From: an uncultured Bacillaceae bacterium
Lineage (GTDB): Bacteria > Bacillota > Bacilli > Caldalkalibacillales > Caldalkalibacillaceae
NCBI GenBank assembly: GCA_937967685.1
Contig: CALBTX010000041.1
Coordinates: 1 to 10,128, forward strand
Length of the DNA: 10,128 nucleotides
Reading direction: 5' to 3'
The translations under genes and the position numbers were made by a program. A model generated the notes under the pieces. It saw only the letters and a program-made list of their open reading frames with translations. It had not been told where the DNA came from and did no database searches. Below are positions 1 to 6,226 of this stretch, piece by piece (within the stretch, counting starts at the first letter, position 1; the number at the start of each line of letters is the position of its first letter).

Positions 1-90
1 CGATCCAAGCATAAGCCGTTTTTAAATACACCATATTTTTTTAAATACACCATATTTTTTTAAATACACCATATCCAAGAGTAAGCCGTA
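1..90. repeat. AT-rich 19-bp tandem repeat with flanking 17-bp repeat
   Basis: The core AAATACACCATAT occurs three times, at 24-36, 43-55 and 62-74, each preceded by a run of five or six T. This gives an exact 19-bp period; the units at 37-55 and 56-74 are identical. The array is bracketed by two copies of a 17-bp sequence, ATCCAAGNNTAAGCCGT, at 3-19 and 73-89 (two mismatches, 70 bp apart), so a higher-order 70-bp unit may continue left of the window. A degenerate relative of the T-run unit lies near 174-200. No convincing reading frame crosses it. The function is unknown; slippage-generated microsatellite DNA or the edge of a decayed mobile element are both possible. Confidence 0.8.
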
Positions 91-269
91 GCGATGAATA
101 AAATAACAAAAGGATTAAGGCAATGAAATAACGACCATAACCAGACGGGATAGACAAAACACGATCTGCTCTATTTTTTTAAACTCATATATATTTTTTT
201 ACTGTCATGGATACAAACATTGATGAAATGAAAACAAGCTTGGAAGTGGGTAGGTGAGCAATAGGGGGT
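91..269. other. AT-rich intergenic stretch, no gene recognised
   Basis: Together with the flanking repeat blocks this makes about 360 bases without a gene downstream of murA. It is rich in A and T, with T7 runs at 174-180 and 194-200. Frames on both strands are broken by stops; the longest open stretches lack a start codon with a ribosome binding site. A weak minus-strand sigma-A-like pair (TTGTAT, 17 bases, TATATA, ending near 190) could drive a gene left of the window but is too poor to call. In B. subtilis glpX and rho follow murA2 at this place; neither is visible here. Confidence 0.6.
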
Positions 270-342
270 GAAGAGAAGCCCGGCCCTGAGTCCTGTACAG
301 CCATGTCAGGGCCTGCGTCGACTGCTGAAAGGGAATCTCTTC
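270..342. other. Nested inverted repeat after murA, possible terminator or structured RNA
   Basis: Outer arms GAAGAGAAGCCC (270-281) and GGGAATCTCTTC (331-342) are complementary at 10 of 12 positions. Directly inside is a perfect 8-bp inverted repeat, GGCCCTGA (282-289) with TCAGGGCC (306-313). Its 16-base loop contains the palindrome CTGTACAG (293-300). Seventeen unpaired bases (314-330) separate the inner and outer right arms. Read on the minus strand the structure starts 17 bases after the murA stop codon, where a 3' end is expected. It has no T-tract, however, so it is a poor intrinsic terminator. It could be an mRNA 3'-stabilising fold, a Rho-dependent end, a terminal structure of a decayed insertion element, or an independent small RNA. 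Confidence 0.5.
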
Positions 343-359
343 AAAAGTTCGGGACGTTG

Positions 360-1652
360 TCAACCACGGGTAAACTGTTTGACTCTAGCGGTCTCCTGTT
401 CAGATTCGCGCCATGTGATCGCACCCAAAGCTTTTAATTTTTTTTCGATATGTTCATACCCTCGATCAATATGTTCAACACCGTTAATTTCCGTAATGCC
501 TGAAGCGACCAAACCTGCGATGACCAGTGCGGCGCCGGCACGCAAATCTGTCGCCGTCACTTTGGTGCCCTGCAATTGCGTCGGTCCGTCAATAATGGCC
601 GATCGGCCTTCAACCTTTATGTTTGCTCCCATGCGGCGCAATTCGTCGATATGTTTAAAACGTGAACTGTAAATCGTATCCGTCACAATACTTGTCCCCT
701 TGGCCAAAGTCAACAGGGCTGTCATCGGCTGCTGCAAATCTGTCGGAAATCCGGGGTGCACCAACGTTTTAATATCCACGGATTTGAAATCGGTCGCTGT
801 GGCGTCAACGACCAGTTGATCGTCATGTTCTTGAACACGGATGCCGATTTCGCGCAACTTGGAAGACAGTGATTCCAAATGTTTCGGAATGACATTGTCC
901 AGCAGGACCTGGCCTTTCGTTGCAGATGCGGCAAGCATATATGTACCCGTTTCAATGCGATCAGGAATAATCGTGTGCCGACATCCTTTTAACGTGTCGA
1001 CCCCTTCGATGCGGATGACATCCGTTCCGGCGCCTTTTATTTTCGCCCCCATGGACGACAGCAATGTGGCCACATCAATGATTTCCGGTTCTTTAGCGGC
1101 ATTCTCAATAATCGTCTGTCCTTTGGCCCGCACGGCCGCCAGCATGATGTTAATGGTTGCGCCGACACTGACGACATCGAGGTAAATCCGCGCGCCCTTC
1201 AATTCTTCCGCTTCAAGAAAAATGGCTCCCTGTTCCGTGTTTACGTTCGCTCCCAGCGCTTCAAATCCCTTAATATGCTGGTCAATCGGACGGGGGCCTA
1301 AGTTACAACCTCCCGGCAAACCAACGGCAGCCTTTTTAAAGCGTCCCAACATCGCGCCCATCAAATAATAGGAGGCCCTCAACTGTTTGACGAGACCGGT
1401 TGACAGCGGCAAGGGAGAGATGCCCCTCGGATCCACCTCGATTTCCCCTTCTTTCAAGCTGACGCTTGCGCCTATCTCCTGAAGCAACGCTTGAAAAATA
1501 CGGACATCACGAATATCAGGGAGATTATCGATCGTGGTCGGCGAATCGGCCAGAATCGTGGCCGGAATGAGCGCAACGGCACTGTTTTTGGCCCCGCTGA
1601 TGTGAATCTTTCCATGCAGGGGTCGCCCTCCCTGAATATAGATTTTGCCCAT
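360..1652 (-). CDS. murA: UDP-N-acetylglucosamine 1-carboxyvinyltransferase, MurA2 (MurAB/MurZ) type
   Basis: This cytoplasmic enzyme transfers enolpyruvate from PEP to UDP-GlcNAc, the first committed step of peptidoglycan synthesis. The 430-residue product has the normal family length and keeps the catalytic residues at nearly E. coli numbering: K22-N23, R92, C116 in PGGCNLGPRPID, D305 in PGFPTDLQQP, R371 and R397. C116 is the residue alkylated by fosfomycin, so sensitivity through this target is expected. The ATG start follows GGAAGGAG at good distance. Many Firmicutes carry two MurA paralogues; position next to tal and fba marks this as the MurAB/MurZ copy, by analogy with B. subtilis. It is the last gene seen before the gene-poor left edge, 66 bases after tal. 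Confidence 0.96.
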   Translation of the reverse strand: MGKIYIQGGRPLHGKIHISGAKNSAVALIPATILADSPTTIDNLPDIRDVRIFQALLQEIGASVSLKEGEIEVDPRGISPLPLSTGLVKQLRASYYLMGAMLGRFKKAAVGLPGGCNLGPRPIDQHIKGFEALGANVNTEQGAIFLEAEELKGARIYLDVVSVGATINIMLAAVRAKGQTIIENAAKEPEIIDVATLLSSMGAKIKGAGTDVIRIEGVDTLKGCRHTIIPDRIETGTYMLAASATKGQVLLDNVIPKHLESLSSKLREIGIRVQEHDDQLVVDATATDFKSVDIKTLVHPGFPTDLQQPMTALLTLAKGTSIVTDTIYSSRFKHIDELRRMGANIKVEGRSAIIDGPTQLQGTKVTATDLRAGAALVIAGLVASGITEINGVEHIDRGYEHIEKKLKALGAITWRESEQETARVKQFTRG

Positions 1653-1695
1653 GGATGGTCTCCTTCCTTATGTACATTCATGCGAGTCGTTTTCT

Positions 1696-1701
1696 AGTAT
1701 A
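1696..1701 (-). promoter_or_regulatory. Possible -10 element for murA
   Basis: In the 66-base gap between tal and murA the minus strand carries TATACT, five of six matches to the sigma-A -10 consensus, about 44 bases before the murA start. No acceptable -35 lies at 16-19 bases and there is no TGn extension. murA may therefore simply be read through from fba-tal. Confidence 0.25.
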
Positions 1702-1718
1702 TACATAAAATGGGATGC

Positions 1719-2363
1719 TTAACCTTGTGCTTTGTTCCAATCTGCCAAAAATTTCTCTATGCCTTGATCTGTTAAGGGGTGTTTGATCATTTGCTGCAGC
1801 ACTTTGAAAGGAAGGGTGGCGATGTGAGCACCGTTTAAGGCAGCTCGCAAGACGTGTTCCGGATGGCGAATGGATGCAGCGATCACATGCGTTTCAATGC
1901 CGTGTATGTCAAACAGCTCGGCGATATCTCCGATCAAGTCCATGCCTTTAAGACCGATATCGTCCAAGCGGCCGATGAAAGGAGACACATATGTCGCACC
2001 CGCTCTCGCGGCCAGCAAGGCCTGATTGACCGAAAAGACTAATGTCACGTTCGTTTTAATCCCTTTTTTAGAAAAAGCATGGACCGCTTTCAGTCCTTCG
2101 GCCGTCATCGGGACTTTGATGGTGATCTGCGGCCCGATTTTGGCCAGCGCCTCACCTTCTTGGATCATGTCTTCGGCACGCTCGCTGAGCACTTCAGCAC
2201 TGACCGAACCTGAAATGATCTGACAAATGTCCCGCAGACGCTGCTTAAAATCGACCCCCTCTTTGGCCACCAAAGAAGGATTGGTCGTCACTCCAGCCAA
2301 GATGCCCAAATTATGAGCCTGTTTAATTTCTTCCAGGTTAGCTGAATCGAGAAAAATGTTCAT
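1719..2363 (-). CDS. tal: Transaldolase, small TalC/MipB-type subfamily
   Basis: Transaldolase moves a dihydroxyacetone unit between sugar phosphates in the non-oxidative pentose phosphate pathway. The product has 214 residues, typical of this short subfamily. Visible motifs are D6 (FLDSAN), the TTNPSL loop at 26-31, the Schiff-base lysine K83 in TIKVPMT, and YVSPFIGRLDD at 125-135. Active-site residues E57 (SAEVLS) and F129 (SPF) fit a true transaldolase; the related fructose-6-phosphate aldolases have Gln and Tyr there. The start chosen is the ATG preceded by GGGAGGAT; an in-frame extension running back to 2489 would overlap fba and lacks homology. fba ends 13 bases upstream, so the two are co-transcribed. 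B. subtilis has the equivalent gene, ywjH, at the same position. Confidence 0.93.
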   Translation of the reverse strand: MNIFLDSANLEEIKQAHNLGILAGVTTNPSLVAKEGVDFKQRLRDICQIISGSVSAEVLSERAEDMIQEGEALAKIGPQITIKVPMTAEGLKAVHAFSKKGIKTNVTLVFSVNQALLAARAGATYVSPFIGRLDDIGLKGMDLIGDIAELFDIHGIETHVIAASIRHPEHVLRAALNGAHIATLPFKVLQQMIKHPLTDQGIEKFLADWNKAQG

Positions 2364-2376
2364 CTGGGATCCTCCC

Positions 2377-3240
2377 TCAAGCTTGATGGCTGGAGCCGAA
2401 CTCGCGCATTTTTGCTTTGACGGTTTCCTTGATCGTCTCCCGGGCGGGCCCCAAATATTTGCGGGGATCGTACAGATCGGGTTTTTCATTCAGCACTTGA
2501 CGCACATGTTTGGTCATCGCAATTTGATTTTCCGTATTGACATTGATCTTCGCCGTGCCTAAAGAAATGGCCCGCTTGATATCTTTGGTCGGTATTCCCG
2601 TCCCACCGTGCAACACAAGAGGCACTTGGGTGAGCTTTTGTATTTCTTCCATGCGGTCAAATCCGAGTTTCGGTTCTCCTTTATAGGGACCGTGAACAGA
2701 TCCTAATGCCGGCGCAAAGCAATCCACCCCGGTTTCACGAACCAATTTCTCGCACTCGGCAGGAATGGCATACGCCTTCTCCACATCTTCAACGATCAAA
2801 TCGTCTTCCTGTCCGCCGATGCGGCCCAATTCCGCTTCAACAGACACGCCCAGGATGTGGGCAACCTCAACCACTTGATTCGTCAAGGCAATGTTTTCTT
2901 CCAGGGGCAGATGAGAACCGTCGATCATGACGGAAGTAAACCCGGCATCGATCGCTTTCACACAGCTTTCAAAGGAAGAGCCATGATCGAGATGAATGGC
3001 AATGGGCACCGTCACCCGGTATTCTTCCATCAACGCCTTGACCATGGCCACGACGGGTTTAAAACCGCCCATATACCGTCCGGCACCTTCGCTGACGCCC
3101 AATATGGCCGGGGAATTTTCTTCCTGGGCCGCCTGCAAAATGGCCTGCGTAAACTCCAAATTGTTAATGTTAAACTGGCCGACGGCATACCCTTTCTCCA
3201 CTCCCCGGTTCAGCATTTCTCTCATGGAAACCAAAGACAT
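2377..3240 (-). CDS. fba: Class II fructose-1,6-bisphosphate aldolase
   Basis: This zinc-dependent enzyme interconverts fructose-1,6-bisphosphate with glyceraldehyde-3-phosphate and dihydroxyacetone phosphate in glycolysis and gluconeogenesis. The product has 287 residues and starts MSLVSMREML, closely resembling B. subtilis FbaA. Residues seen: GQFNINN at 21-27; catalytic D85 and zinc ligand H86 in IHLDHGSS; E137 in EAELGRIGG; zinc ligands H183 (SVHGPYKG) and H211 (VLHGGTG); and the phosphate-binding INVNTE segment near 232-237. The start is preceded by AAGGGGG at about 10 bases. Its own extended -10 promoter lies in the short gap after spo0F, and tal follows directly, so fba-tal form one glycolysis and pentose-phosphate transcription unit. 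Confidence 0.97.
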   Translation of the reverse strand: MSLVSMREMLNRGVEKGYAVGQFNINNLEFTQAILQAAQEENSPAILGVSEGAGRYMGGFKPVVAMVKALMEEYRVTVPIAIHLDHGSSFESCVKAIDAGFTSVMIDGSHLPLEENIALTNQVVEVAHILGVSVEAELGRIGGQEDDLIVEDVEKAYAIPAECEKLVRETGVDCFAPALGSVHGPYKGEPKLGFDRMEEIQKLTQVPLVLHGGTGIPTKDIKRAISLGTAKINVNTENQIAMTKHVRQVLNEKPDLYDPRKYLGPARETIKETVKAKMREFGSSHQA

Positions 3241-3275
3241 GTGCAGATTTCCCCCTTCTAAAACGTACTTGTCAT

Positions 3276-3284
3276 ATTATAGCA
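3276..3284 (-). promoter_or_regulatory. Extended -10 sigma-A promoter of fba
   Basis: The minus strand reads TGCTATAAT, a perfect -10 hexamer with the TGn extension, in the gap between the spo0F stop and the fba start. The predicted start point is near 3269, leaving a leader of about 30 bases before the fba ATG. No good -35 is present (TTCCGT at 18 bases is poor), which is usual for extended -10 promoters. It would uncouple constitutive fba from sporulation-regulated spo0F. Confidence 0.7.
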
Positions 3285-3292
3285 CATCGTAT

Positions 3293-3667
3293 TCAGCTGA
3301 CGGAAGGGAGGTAACTTTTCACTTTTTCTCTCAATTCCTCGATATCGAACGGTTTCGTAAAGTGAGTTAAAGCACCCAGCCTCATCACTTCTTCAATTAA
3401 ATCCAATTCTCCGTAAGCCGTCATCATCATCACTTGAATGTGTTCATCCAACGATTTCAATCGTTTAAGAATTTCTATCCCATCCATGCCGGGAATTTTC
3501 ATATCCAGTAGAACAAGATCCGGTTGATGCTCCTTGGCGATAGACAAGGCTTGTTTTCCGTTGGCCGCCTGGTAAGTCAAGTAACCTTCTGCCTGAAACA
3601 CCTCGCACAACAAAACGCGAATGCCATATTGATCATCAACAATTAATATTTTCGGACGCTCTCCCAT
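3293..3667 (-). CDS. spo0F: Sporulation initiation phosphotransferase Spo0F
   Basis: Spo0F is a single-domain response regulator. It accepts phosphate from sensor kinases and passes it to Spo0B and then Spo0A in the sporulation phosphorelay. The 124-residue product equals the length of B. subtilis Spo0F and is a bare receiver domain without an output domain. Key residues: acidic pocket D11-D12 (IVDDQYG), phosphorylation site D55 (LVLLDMKIPGMDG), T83 (MMTAYGE), H102 and K105 (ALTHFTKPFD). The ATG at 3665-3667 has the ribosome site AAAGGGGAT; an in-frame upstream TTG at 3721 would put the start inside the promoter and is rejected. It lies directly after pyrG, without the ywjG gene found between them in B. 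subtilis. A sigma-H promoter precedes it. Confidence 0.97.
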   Translation of the reverse strand: MGERPKILIVDDQYGIRVLLCEVFQAEGYLTYQAANGKQALSIAKEHQPDLVLLDMKIPGMDGIEILKRLKSLDEHIQVMMMTAYGELDLIEEVMRLGALTHFTKPFDIEELREKVKSYLPSVS

Positions 3668-3711
3668 AACCCGATCCCCTTTCCCTTGAATCAGTGGTCT
3701 ATAGGAAATAC

Positions 3712-3739
3712 ATTCGACCAAACGTTCTCATAATCCTGC
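3712..3739 (-). promoter_or_regulatory. Sigma-H promoter of spo0F, overlapping the pyrG stop
   Basis: On the minus strand GCAGGATTA (3731-3739) matches the sigma-H -35 consensus RNAGGAWWW at every position. After a 12-base spacer GTCGAAT (3712-3718) matches the -10 consensus RNNGAAT at every position. The -35 lies inside the last codons of pyrG and the spacer begins with the pyrG stop codon. The start point would be near 3705, about 38 bases before the spo0F ATG. The -10 overlaps GGTCGAA, six of seven matches to the Spo0A box TGNCGAA. B. subtilis spo0F is known to use a sigma-H promoter controlled by Spo0A. Confidence 0.85.
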
Positions 3740-5335
3740 CTGATGATCAAGGGAAGCGCGGATAAATCCGTGAAAAAGCGGTTGGGGACGGTCTGGCCTG
3801 GACGTAAATTCGGGGTGAAATTGACTGGCGACAAACCAGGGATGATTTTCCAGTTCGATCACTTCCACCAGCCTTTTATCCGGGGACGTGCCGCTGAAGC
3901 GCAGACCGCTCTCTTCAAACATCTTGCGATACTCGTTATTAAATTCATACCGGTGACGATGTCTTTCATAAATCAATTCTTTCTGATAGGCTTGATAAGC
4001 TTTGGACCCGACCACCAATTGACAGGGGGAGACACCCAGGCGCATCGTCCCGCCCATTTCTTTCACTTCTTTTTGTTCAGGAAGCAAATCAATGATCGGG
4101 TAACGGGTAAACGGTTCAAATTCCGAGCTGTGCGCCCCTTGAAGGCCGAGCACGTTGCGACCAAATTCGACACAGGCCAGCTGCATACCTAGGCATATCC
4201 CTAAAAAAGGGATTTTTTGTTCACGGGCGAAACGAATCGCTTCGATTTTGCCGTCGATGCCCCGGTCGCCAAAACCGCCGGGCACCAAAATGCCGTTGAC
4301 GTCCTGTAGACATTCGTCAATATTGTCGGCATGCAATGTTTCAGAATTGATCCAGCGGATGCGGACTTCAGCGTCGTGAGCGATTCCGGCATGGTTCAAT
4401 GCTTCGGCCACCGACAAATACGCGTCAGGCAGTTCCACATACTTGCCAACAAGGGCGATGCAAACGGTTTGACTTAAATTTTTTATTTTGGAAACCATCG
4501 CTTTCCAGGCCGTCATATCCGCTTCAGGCACCAATATGCGCAGCTTGTCGAGCACATAATCGTCAAATCCTTGAGACTGGAGCAACAGCGGTACTTCGTA
4601 CAGCGTGTCCACATCTTTCACTTCAATGACCGCATCTTTCTCCACATCACAAAAAAGAGCCAGTTTCTCCTTCATATCTTCGGAGATGTCATGTTCCGTC
4701 CGACAGACGATCATGTCCGGCTGAATCCCCAAACTGCGCAATTCTTTCACACTGTGCTGGGTCGGCTTCGTTTTCAGTTCGCCGGCTCCCTGCAAGTAAG
4801 GAATGAGCGTGCAATGGATGTACAGGACATTCTCCCGGCCGATATCGCTTTTGATTTGGCGGATCGCTTCCAGGAAAGGTAAACTTTCAATATCACCGAC
4901 CGTGCCTCCAATTTCAGTGATGACCACATCGGGATCATCCTCTTTACCGGCACGAAAAACACGTTCCTTGATTTCGTTGGTAATGTGCGGGATCACCTGC
5001 ACAGTGCCCCCTAAGTAGTCCCCGCGACGCTCTTTCGTGATCACCGATGAATAAATTTTCCCTGTCGTCACATTGCTGTTGGCATTCAAATCGATATCTA
5101 TAAAACGTTCATAATGACCGAGATCCAGGTCGGTTTCCGCTCCGTCATGAGTAACAAATACTTCGCCGTGTTGGTAAGGACTCATCGTTCCTGGATCGAC
5201 ATTGATATACGGATCAAATTTTTGGATGGTCACTTTCAGGCCTCTGTTTTTGAGCAGACGCCCAAGCGAAGCAGCGGTGATGCCTTTGCCTAATGAGGAG
5301 ACGACGCCTCCGGTGACAAAAATATATTTGGTCAT
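3728..5335 (-). CDS. pyrG: CTP synthase (glutamine hydrolysing)
   Basis: CTP synthase makes CTP from UTP, ATP and glutamine, the last step of de novo pyrimidine nucleotide synthesis. The product has 535 residues, the same as B. subtilis PyrG. The N-terminal synthetase domain (about 1-270) has the P-loop region VVSSLGKG with K17, the YINVDPGTMSPYQHGEV segment, and EIGGTVGDIES at 141-151. The C-terminal class I glutamine amidotransferase domain (about 290-530) has PGGFGDRG, the nucleophile C381 in GICLGMQ, and H507 and E509 in SQFHPEF. The ATG at 5333-5335 follows AAGGAG by 8 bases; an in-frame ATG at 5386 lacks a ribosome site. Expression appears to be controlled by the promoter and leader terminator upstream. 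Confidence 0.98.
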   Translation of the reverse strand: MTKYIFVTGGVVSSLGKGITAASLGRLLKNRGLKVTIQKFDPYINVDPGTMSPYQHGEVFVTHDGAETDLDLGHYERFIDIDLNANSNVTTGKIYSSVITKERRGDYLGGTVQVIPHITNEIKERVFRAGKEDDPDVVITEIGGTVGDIESLPFLEAIRQIKSDIGRENVLYIHCTLIPYLQGAGELKTKPTQHSVKELRSLGIQPDMIVCRTEHDISEDMKEKLALFCDVEKDAVIEVKDVDTLYEVPLLLQSQGFDDYVLDKLRILVPEADMTAWKAMVSKIKNLSQTVCIALVGKYVELPDAYLSVAEALNHAGIAHDAEVRIRWINSETLHADNIDECLQDVNGILVPGGFGDRGIDGKIEAIRFAREQKIPFLGICLGMQLACVEFGRNVLGLQGAHSSEFEPFTRYPIIDLLPEQKEVKEMGGTMRLGVSPCQLVVGSKAYQAYQKELIYERHRHRYEFNNEYRKMFEESGLRFSGTSPDKRLVEVIELENHPWFVASQFHPEFTSRPDRPQPLFHGFIRASLDHQAGL

Positions 5336-5530
5336 GACTCTCTCTCCTTGAATACTTCTATAGTTTGGTCCATCCAGTCCATTCATATCAAATTTTTCTC
5401 TTGACGCAGCCGAAATATCGTCTATTTATCCGCCAAAAATAAAAAACAAAAGAGGCACCGCACCCGATGTGGGGCTCTTTTGTTATGAAAAGATGATTCC
5501 ATTCATCAATCAATTTTTATTTTTTCGCCC
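5336..5530 (-). promoter_or_regulatory. pyrG leader, probable CTP-sensing attenuator
   Basis: The predicted transcript begins GGGCG and runs about 195 bases to the pyrG ATG, with an intrinsic terminator roughly one quarter to one half of the way along. In B. subtilis, low CTP stalls polymerase at the first C of a GGGC start. Extra G residues are then added, and the G-run pairs with a C/U-rich stretch of the terminator's 5' arm, preventing termination. Here the 5' arm carries GAGCCCCAC (minus strand, 5477 down to 5469), which a G-run could pair with. The promoter start and terminator are seen in the sequence; the mechanism is inferred from B. subtilis. No protein is encoded in the leader. Confidence 0.75.
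5432..5484 (-). terminator. Intrinsic terminator in the pyrG leader
   Basis: On the minus strand AACAAAAGAG (5484-5475) pairs perfectly with CTCTTTTGTT (5454-5445). The stem continues imperfectly inward, CCCCAC against a G-rich stretch with bulges. A T-rich tail (T6 A T5) follows to about 5434. It sits between the pyrG promoter and the pyrG start, so it acts as an attenuator. It may also stop read-through from rpoE, since no other terminator was seen after rpoE. Confidence 0.88.
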
Positions 5531-5566
5531 AGAGAAAATAATACTCCTAGACCCACAGCCTGTCAA
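5530..5566 (-). promoter_or_regulatory. Sigma-A promoter of pyrG with GGGC initiation sequence
   Basis: A perfect -35 TTGACA (5561-5566), a 17-base spacer and -10 TATTAT (5538-5543, five of six consensus) lie just after the rpoE stop codon. Seven bases downstream of the -10 comes GGGC (5530-5527), the natural start point. Initiation with three G followed by C is the feature needed for CTP-sensitive slippage at B. subtilis pyrG. Confidence 0.9.
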
Positions 5567-5589
5567 GGGCTCTCAGCGTCTGATCTTCG

Positions 5590-6129
5590 TCAATTTTGAT
5601 CCGGGCCATCGCCGTCTTCGATGTCCACGGGCTCTTCCGCTTCTTCGTCAAGCACATCTAGATCATCCTCATATGCTTCATCGGCGTTGTCCTCAAGCTC
5701 ATCGACATCAACGAGATCATCTTCTTCATCTTCAGCGAATATGTCTTCCTCAAATGCTTCAGCTTCCAAATCATCATAGACGGGATCATCGAGGAATATA
5801 TCCTCATCTTCAGCCGTGCGCACATTTTTCTTCTTTTTCTTCGACTTCTTGGACTGGGACATGACAGGTTCCTCTGTCTGTTCGACCGGGAACCAGCTGC
5901 GCAGTCCCCATAAATGATCCCCGAGCGCTTTAAATCGTCCATCTATATTGATTTCCGTAAACAAACGGGCCATGTGGATTTTATCCGCCTCAAAACCTTT
6001 CAACTCGGCAATCTCCTCAAACAAGCGATGGAAAGAGACAGGTTCTTGTGCCTCTTTCAGCAGGTGGTAAAACAAATCAACCATGGACATTTCGCTCAAC
6101 ACTTCTGCGTCTAGTTCACGTATACTCAT
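5590..6129 (-). CDS. rpoE: DNA-directed RNA polymerase delta subunit
   Basis: Delta is a small RNA polymerase subunit of Firmicutes. It promotes polymerase recycling and makes initiation more sensitive to the starting nucleotide level. The 179-residue product has the expected two-part build. The N-terminal HARE-HTH-type domain (about 1-85) contains MSMVDLFYHLL and GDHLWGLRSWFPVEQ. A lysine patch follows at 94-101. The tail from about 107 to 179 is disordered, with about 40 Asp or Glu among the last 73 residues. B. subtilis RpoE has the same order of lysine patch and acidic tail. The ATG is preceded by GGAAGGGAAG. pyrG follows in the same order as in B. subtilis. The name is shared with, but unrelated to, the sigma factor of Proteobacteria. 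Confidence 0.96.
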   Translation of the reverse strand: MSIRELDAEVLSEMSMVDLFYHLLKEAQEPVSFHRLFEEIAELKGFEADKIHMARLFTEINIDGRFKALGDHLWGLRSWFPVEQTEEPVMSQSKKSKKKKKNVRTAEDEDIFLDDPVYDDLEAEAFEEDIFAEDEEDDLVDVDELEDNADEAYEDDLDVLDEEAEEPVDIEDGDGPDQN

Positions 6130-6165
6130 CCCAGCACTTCCCTTCCATCTGCATTTATCACATTC

Positions 6166-6196
6166 ATTATAGACTGATTGCCAAAATTTATGCCAG
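6166..6196 (-). promoter_or_regulatory. Candidate sigma-A promoter of rpoE
   Basis: In the 97-base gap between the TetR gene and rpoE the minus strand has a perfect -10 TATAAT (6166-6171). The best -35 is CTGGCA (6191-6196, four of six) at a long 19-base spacer. The start point would be near 6159, giving a leader of about 30 bases. No terminator for the upstream operon was recognised in this gap, so read-through from the acyl-CoA operon is possible. Confidence 0.55.
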
Positions 6197-6226
6197 GATT
6201 TTTACACATCCAAACAGGTGCCGTGA

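Noticed and set aside
268..672. Plus-strand frame of 134 codons overlapping the end of murA
   Set aside because: Most of it is antisense to conserved murA sequence and the start lies in the inverted-repeat block; no family resemblance.
2364..2489. Upstream extension of the transaldolase frame
   Set aside because: It overlaps the fba coding sequence, lacks a ribosome site and family similarity; the ATG at 2361-2363 has a good site and the family N-terminus.
3668..3721. Upstream TTG start for spo0F
   Set aside because: It would place the start codon within the sigma-H promoter; the internal ATG gives exactly the 124 residues of B. subtilis Spo0F.
5336..5386. Upstream in-frame ATG for pyrG
   Set aside because: No ribosome site, and the internal ATG gives the family length of 535 with a strong AAGGAG site.
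5590..5810. Low-complexity repetitive DNA in the rpoE 3' half
   Set aside because: It is explained by the run of Asp and Glu codons of the acidic tail; no regular repeat period or spacer structure.
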